A DNA stretch of 5,816 nt from Anaerolineae bacterium. Lineage in GTDB: Bacteria; Chloroflexota; Anaerolineae; Anaerolineales; Villigracilaceae. Of the stretch, positions 1 through 3,429 are shown in pieces (the stretch's first letter is position 1; each line of letters opens with the position of its first letter). The DNA is taken from the NCBI GenBank assembly GCA_003694975.1, contig RFJH01000197.1, positions 1-5,816 on the forward strand. Reading direction: 5' to 3'. The notes under the pieces were generated by a model. It saw only the letters and a list, made by a program, of their open reading frames with translations, was not told where the DNA came from and ran no database searches. A program made the position numbers and the translations under genes.

Positions 1-339
1 ACTGTATACCCTACCTGTCACCCGCCCTCCGGGGTGTGGTTCCGCGTCGCGGGCAGAGAGATGCAGTTTTACCCATCTGAGGTCGTGGAGGTCATGCCGG
101 GAGAGGCGCTTACGGTCACGACGTTACCCCTGCGTCCGAATGCCACACTCTCCTGTGCCTGGGAATACGCCGGTCCCGCCTTTCGAACCGCCGGCACTCA
201 GCCGACGGGCTGCCAGATCAGTGTGCCAATCAGCGATAACGGGGATGCGGAAGGCGTATTGACCGCGATTGTACAGGAAGGGTTCTTCTGCTCGAAATCA
301 GCGGTTTTCTCCTTACGCGTACGCTCGACCTCCCCTTAA
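1..339 (+). CDS. 3' end of a probable extracellular Ig-like protein (5' truncated)
   Basis: The reading frame is open from the first base to a TAA at 337-339, giving 112 C-terminal residues. No start is seen, so the gene begins left of the window; an internal GTG at 34 lacks a convincing ribosome binding site. The segment is rich in beta-strand-type alternation, with a PGEALTV strand, a short NATLSCAW stretch, and a final strand ending SLRVRSTSP. This resembles the last Ig/PKD-like beta-sandwich of a surface protein. Four cysteines could form disulphides, which would fit export. No catalytic motif is visible and I do not recognise the family. The next gene starts 19 bases downstream on the same strand and also carries an Ig-like segment, so the two are probably co-transcribed and may share a surface role. 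The frame is sure; the function is an inference from composition. Confidence 0.7.
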   Translation, partial: TVYPTCHPPSGVWFRVAGREMQFYPSEVVEVMPGEALTVTTLPLRPNATLSCAWEYAGPAFRTAGTQPTGCQISVPISDNGDAEGVLTAIVQEGFFCSKSAVFSLRVRSTSP

Positions 340-349
340 CGTGATGAAT

Positions 350-353
350 GGAG
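350..353 (+). promoter_or_regulatory. Ribosome binding site GGAG that decides the lipoprotein start
   Basis: GGAG lies five bases before the ATG at 359. The frame also offers GTG at 341 and ATG at 344, but neither has a purine-rich stretch before it. Starting at 359 puts the hydrophobic signal peptide and lipobox at the N-terminus, as expected for a lipoprotein. Confidence 0.7.
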
Positions 354-358
354 TAGAA

Positions 359-1411
359 ATGCGGGTACGTTTTCCGTTCCTGGTGATTGGTTTGTTCTTT
401 AGCGGTGCCCTACTGGTAGGCTGCGCGCGACAGACCCCCTCCCCACCACCGGTAGTGCAACCCTCCGATTGCCGTGTGAAGACCGGAGGAACGGTGACGT
501 TTTCTCTGGATGGTCAAATTCCTGCCAACACAACCATTCGTTGGAGCGCCTCGGCGGGCAAAATCACCTGGAGCGGCCAGGGATTGGTGGCGACGTTCAT
601 CGCACCGCAAACGCCGGGGGACGTGGTCATCACCGTCTCATTTTTCACCACCAGCACGCCTCCTGTGGAAAGCAACCGCACGTGTACGGTCGTAGCCGCC
701 GGAGAAACGGAAGACCCGGACGATAACGGGACGACGGAATTACCTCCTTCGCCCCTCACCGCCGACGGGCCGACGGTGGTCATCAGCGAGGTGATGGGCA
801 ATCCCTGTGGGCCCATGGAAAACAAGAAATGGAATCAGTACGTCGAACTGTATAACTATGGCGACGAAGCGGTGGACGTGGGAGGGTGGTGGCTCTACGA
901 CGAGGGAGAGCACGGGACTCCCGATCAACTCGTCGCCTGGGAGACGCGCATCCCCGTTCCTCCCGGCGAAAACCTGGTCACGAACAGTACCATTCTGCCG
1001 CCACATGGTTTCGCGATCATCTTATCCCCGCTTTATCTTCAAGGCCCCGAACCCTACCACATGCCTTACACTTTCCCCTCCGGAACGGTTATCCTAACCG
1101 TAGGCGGCGATAAGTCCCTGGGTGATGACGTGTATTACATTATCGCGGATCAGCCGGATTTCGGTGTCCGCGATACCCTCACGCTGTATGTGGGCAGCAG
1201 CACGACCATAGAGCGCATTGTGGATACCTACGGCACCCCACGGACGGCAGGGATTATCCACCCCCGCGACTTAAACGACGATAGCGAGGATGCCATCCCT
1301 CTATACCTGCGAGATTGCGAAGCCGCGGAGCGGATTGACCCTCATCTGCCCGATAACGAATTCAACTGGAGCGCCGTGCCCAACGGCACGCCGGGAGATG
1401 GCGCCTACTGA
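359..1411 (+). CDS. Lipoprotein with Ig-like segment and C-terminal lamin tail domain
   Basis: This is a complete 350-residue protein. Residues 1-22 form a lipoprotein signal peptide: MRVR, a hydrophobic core, then the lipobox LVGC with Cys22 as the predicted lipidated residue, followed by a Pro-rich tether. Residues about 36-113 look like one Ig/PKD-like beta-sandwich, with cysteines at 38 and 109 that could pair. An acidic, Pro-rich linker (about 114-138) leads to a lamin tail domain (LTD) at about 139-347. The LTD marks are VVISEVMGNP, then YVELYNYGDEAVDVGGWWLYD, and a terminal WSAVPNGTPG. Bacterial LTDs are Ig-fold modules on secreted or surface proteins, often beside nucleases or adhesive domains. 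No enzyme domain is present, so a binding or display role on the outer face of the membrane is likely but unproven. The gene follows another Ig-like gene by 19 bases and converges on the minus-strand operon. Confidence 0.85.
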   Translation: MRVRFPFLVIGLFFSGALLVGCARQTPSPPPVVQPSDCRVKTGGTVTFSLDGQIPANTTIRWSASAGKITWSGQGLVATFIAPQTPGDVVITVSFFTTSTPPVESNRTCTVVAAGETEDPDDNGTTELPPSPLTADGPTVVISEVMGNPCGPMENKKWNQYVELYNYGDEAVDVGGWWLYDEGEHGTPDQLVAWETRIPVPPGENLVTNSTILPPHGFAIILSPLYLQGPEPYHMPYTFPSGTVILTVGGDKSLGDDVYYIIADQPDFGVRDTLTLYVGSSTTIERIVDTYGTPRTAGIIHPRDLNDDSEDAIPLYLRDCEAAERIDPHLPDNEFNWSAVPNGTPGDGAY

Positions 1412-1789
1412 TCAACAGGTGGTGTGAAACAGCCCTCCCACGCGTCTCCCCTGACTTGCCAGGCGGTTGTATAGTTCCACCGCGCGACCGGTTTCTTCAA
1501 TGTGATATTCAACGTTGCGCTGTTTTAACGTCTCCTCGACCTCCGGCGTGACACCCAGCGCGCGCAGACGGCCACATCCCAGAATCACCACCTCCACCCC
1601 CTGACCTAAAATCTCCTCGATATCGGCGACCTGGATACCCGGCTGATGACGTGTGCCGGTCTCTTTCCAGTTCCACTCGCGCGCGCCCTGCGGGCCGATT
1701 TTGCAATCCCGGAAACGATGCGTTTTACCGCTGTAAGTGACCTCGATCTGTCCCCAGGTCAACCGCGTGATGACAGGTAATTCCGACAT
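1412..1789 (-). CDS. Mth938-like domain protein (DUF498 / AAMDC-type)
   Basis: This 125-residue protein is about the full length of the small Mth938 family, whose eukaryotic relatives are AAMDC and the complex I assembly factor NDUFAF3. Visible family marks are the early TWGQIEV strand, the central W39-N-W41 with TGTRHQPGI (44-52), the strand and turn VVILGCGRL (68-75), and the C-terminal YNRLASQGRRVGGLFHTTC. The fold is a small alpha/beta domain with no established enzymatic activity in bacteria. The ATG at 1789 is chosen because GGAGGT (complement of 1793-1798) sits three bases upstream; an in-frame GTG at 1801 overlaps that site. The gene is the last of the leftward gmk-rhomboid run, 45 bases after the rhomboid stop. 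Its TGA abuts the stop of the convergent lipoprotein gene. Family call is firm; biological role unknown. Confidence 0.9.
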   Translation of the reverse strand: MSELPVITRLTWGQIEVTYSGKTHRFRDCKIGPQGAREWNWKETGTRHQPGIQVADIEEILGQGVEVVILGCGRLRALGVTPEVEETLKQRNVEYHIEETGRAVELYNRLASQGRRVGGLFHTTC

Positions 1790-1792
1790 GCT

Positions 1793-1798
1793 ACCTCC
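1793..1798 (-). promoter_or_regulatory. Strong ribosome binding site for the Mth938-like gene
   Basis: On the minus strand this reads GGAGGT, three bases before the ATG at 1789. It argues against the GTG at 1801, which would put the start codon upstream of and overlapping the site. Confidence 0.65.
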
Positions 1799-1834
1799 CA
1801 CGCGTTCACGTACTGATGAGGCAATCCGTGTGGA

Positions 1835-2593
1835 CTACCGTATCCCTGCCAGAGTCAAGACACCGAAGACCAACACAACCAGCGCCGCACCGAGAAGAAC
1901 CTCGCGGGCCTGGCGATGGTCAACCAGATGGAACACGGGATAGATTCCCTCTGCCCTCCATTGTGGGGCGGCGAACCAGGCAAAAATCAGACCACCCAGC
2001 AGGCCTCCGATGTGTCCCCAGTTGTCAATGCCGGGGGAGAGGCCGATGAACAGGTTGATGGCTGCGATGACAATCAGATTGTTCAGCGACCGCCGGGCGC
2101 GATTCCCAAGGAGGGCGCGATTTTGATAAAGCAAGACACCCTGCGCGGCCAGGAGACCAAAGATGGCAGTGGAGGCTCCTACCGAAATACCCGTTGAGAA
2201 TAGAAAGGAGAAGACGTTCCCTGCGAAACCGGCCAGGAAATAGAGCAACAAGAAGCGCCGGCGACCGAAGAAACGCTCCACCTCGGAGCCAATAACCAGC
2301 AAGGCATACATGTTGAAGCCGATGTGCAGGATGGAAGCGTGCAGGAAGACGGGGGTAATCAGTCGCCACAGTTCACCGGCACGGATATAGGTGTTGATTT
2401 TGGCTCCCAGGGCTACCGGCAGGTCGGTGCCGAGGAAGACCTCGCTGCCCAGTTGCAGCAGGTACACGCCAACGCTGATCGCCAGGAGGATATACGTCAC
2501 TGTCGGCGTGACGGAAGGCAAACGCACGACCGGCGCCTGAATAGGACGTTCCTCTTCAGGAGGAAAAGGTGTATCGGGAAAAGATGGATTCAC
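1835..2593 (-). CDS. Rhomboid family intramembrane serine protease
   Basis: This 252-residue integral membrane protease should cleave transmembrane segments of other membrane proteins within the lipid bilayer. After a cytosolic Pro/Glu-rich N-terminus (1-29), about seven hydrophobic segments can be seen near 31-50, 86-103, 112-132, 138-156, 171-188, 192-209 and 231-250. The family signature is complete: GELWRLITPVFLH (73-85), H90 and N94 of the HxxxN motif, the nucleophile Ser141 in GASTAIFG (139-146), and the partner His194 in NWGHIGGLLGG. The serine falls in the fourth and the histidine in the sixth segment, and an extra C-terminal helix gives the 6+1 layout. The start is GTG at 2593, whose bases form the overlap GTGA with the gmk stop, suggesting translational coupling. 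An AAAGGT lies upstream within gmk. The substrate cannot be read from the sequence. Confidence 0.95.
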   Translation of the reverse strand: MNPSFPDTPFPPEEERPIQAPVVRLPSVTPTVTYILLAISVGVYLLQLGSEVFLGTDLPVALGAKINTYIRAGELWRLITPVFLHASILHIGFNMYALLVIGSEVERFFGRRRFLLLYFLAGFAGNVFSFLFSTGISVGASTAIFGLLAAQGVLLYQNRALLGNRARRSLNNLIVIAAINLFIGLSPGIDNWGHIGGLLGGLIFAWFAAPQWRAEGIYPVFHLVDHRQAREVLLGAALVVLVFGVLTLAGIR

Positions 2594-3213
2594 AGTGAGA
2601 CCTTTCGGTGGTGCACGCGATGGTGCTCGGCCTGGATGATGGCGTAAATGATATCTACCGTTTCATCCAGTTTGCCATCCCGGTTTACAACGACGTAATC
2701 GAACTCCTCCACGCGCTTCAATTCCTGGCGCGCCGTGGCGATGCGCAGATTCAACCCTTCGGGAGTCTCTGTCTTGCGTGAGCGCAGGCGGCGGATTAAC
2801 TCCTCCTCGTTTTGAGTGGTGAGGAAGATCAGCACCGCTTCCGGCACCAGACGACGTATCGTGGCTGCTCCCTGAACATCTATGCGCATGATGACATCCT
2901 TACCGCTTGCCAGGGCCTCGCGCACCTGTTGCTTGGGAATGCCCTTGTAATCGTTGTAGACCAGGGCATGTTCGAGCAACTCATCTTCCTCGATCATGCG
3001 CGCAAATTCGTCTGTGGAGACGAAAAAATAATCCACGCCGTCCACCTCGCCGGGCCTTTTCGGGCGTGTGGTCGCCGTGACAACAAAGTGGAACGGCAGG
3101 CCGCGCTCCTTCATGCGCTGAATGACGGCATCTTTCCCCACGCCGGAAGGCCCGGAGATGACGATGAGCAATGGTTCGGGATGGTGAATATGAAAATTGG
3201 CGTCGGATGTCAT
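2590..3213 (-). CDS. gmk: Guanylate kinase
   Basis: Guanylate kinase transfers phosphate from ATP to GMP, giving GDP for nucleotide synthesis in the cytosol. The 207-residue length is normal. Residues 21-28 form the P-loop GPSGVGKD, the GMP-binding region has TTRPKRPGEVDGVDYFFVS (48-66), and the block VIMRIDVQGAATIR (107-120) matches the family. The arginine-rich lid is RRLRSRKTETPEGLNLR (141-157), followed by a C-terminal FDYVVVNRDG (171-180). Two positions are unusual: Asp28 stands where most P-loops have Ser or Thr, and the loop usually read as NYYGT is NDYKGIP (87-93). From memory these are clade variants in Chloroflexota rather than damage. The ATG at 3213 has AGGAG four bases upstream. 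It is the first gene of a leftward run with the rhomboid gene and the Mth938-like gene. Confidence 0.95.
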   Translation of the reverse strand: MTSDANFHIHHPEPLLIVISGPSGVGKDAVIQRMKERGLPFHFVVTATTRPKRPGEVDGVDYFFVSTDEFARMIEEDELLEHALVYNDYKGIPKQQVREALASGKDVIMRIDVQGAATIRRLVPEAVLIFLTTQNEEELIRRLRSRKTETPEGLNLRIATARQELKRVEEFDYVVVNRDGKLDETVDIIYAIIQAEHHRVHHRKVSL

Positions 3214-3288
3214 ACGTCTCCTGGCAAGGATGTTTCGTTATCTCTGAAGGATATACCGGGGCCAGGCGTTGCCCCACCTGCGGACGAC

Positions 3289-3300
3289 ACTTCGAGAAGT
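3289..3300. repeat. 12-bp imperfect palindrome in the divergent control region
   Basis: ACTTC and GAAGT form 5-base arms around a central GA. The dyad lies between the candidate gmk -10 box and the gmk start, so it could be an operator or the base of a small leader hairpin. A 12-bp dyad in 216 bases may also be chance. Confidence 0.3.
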
Positions 3301-3308
3301 TTTGTCCA

Positions 3309-3314
3309 ATTGTA
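3309..3314 (-). promoter_or_regulatory. Candidate -10 box for the gmk operon
   Basis: The minus strand reads TACAAT, five of six matches to TATAAT, which would place the transcript start about 88 bases before the gmk ATG. No good -35 hexamer lies at the usual spacing; the nearest TTGACC (minus strand, 3342-3347) is 27 bases away, too far. In the leader, GGGGC (3258-3262) and GCCCC (3271-3275) could pair as a small stem. Only suggestive. Confidence 0.3.
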
Positions 3315-3343
3315 CCGCGAGTCGACCCTCACGCCCTCAGCGG

Positions 3344-3373
3344 TCAACTCCCCCTTCCATCTCATTGTATAAT
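3344..3373 (+). promoter_or_regulatory. Candidate sigma-70-type promoter of the cell-wall hydrolase gene
   Basis: A perfect TATAAT stands at 3368-3373. The best -35 candidate at 18-base spacing is TCAACT (3344-3349), only three of six matches to TTGACA. Transcription would begin near 3380, giving a leader of about 50 bases. The leader holds a 5-bp GC stem, GGCGG (3388-3392) with CCGCC (3398-3402), and ends with GAGGT four bases before the ATG at 3430. The -10 box is convincing, the -35 is not. Confidence 0.5.
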
Positions 3374-3429
3374 GGAGACATGCGTCTGGCGGTCACGCCG
3401 CCGCTCTCCCCGACTCTCGTGAGGTGGCT

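Noticed and set aside
269..358. Upstream extension of the lipoprotein gene to a start at 269
   Set aside because: It would overlap the preceding gene, lacks a ribosome binding site and would bury the lipoprotein signal peptide 30 residues inside the protein.
1400..1445. Possible intrinsic terminator between the convergent genes
   Set aside because: Only a 3-bp pairing could be found and no run of T follows on either strand.
1916..2197. Plus-strand frame opposite the rhomboid gene
   Set aside because: It is antisense to the conserved rhomboid catalytic core and has no ribosome binding site or domain of its own.
2812..3372. A 186-codon open frame on the plus strand opposite gmk
   Set aside because: The opposite strand encodes an unmistakable guanylate kinase, and this frame shows no motif of its own.
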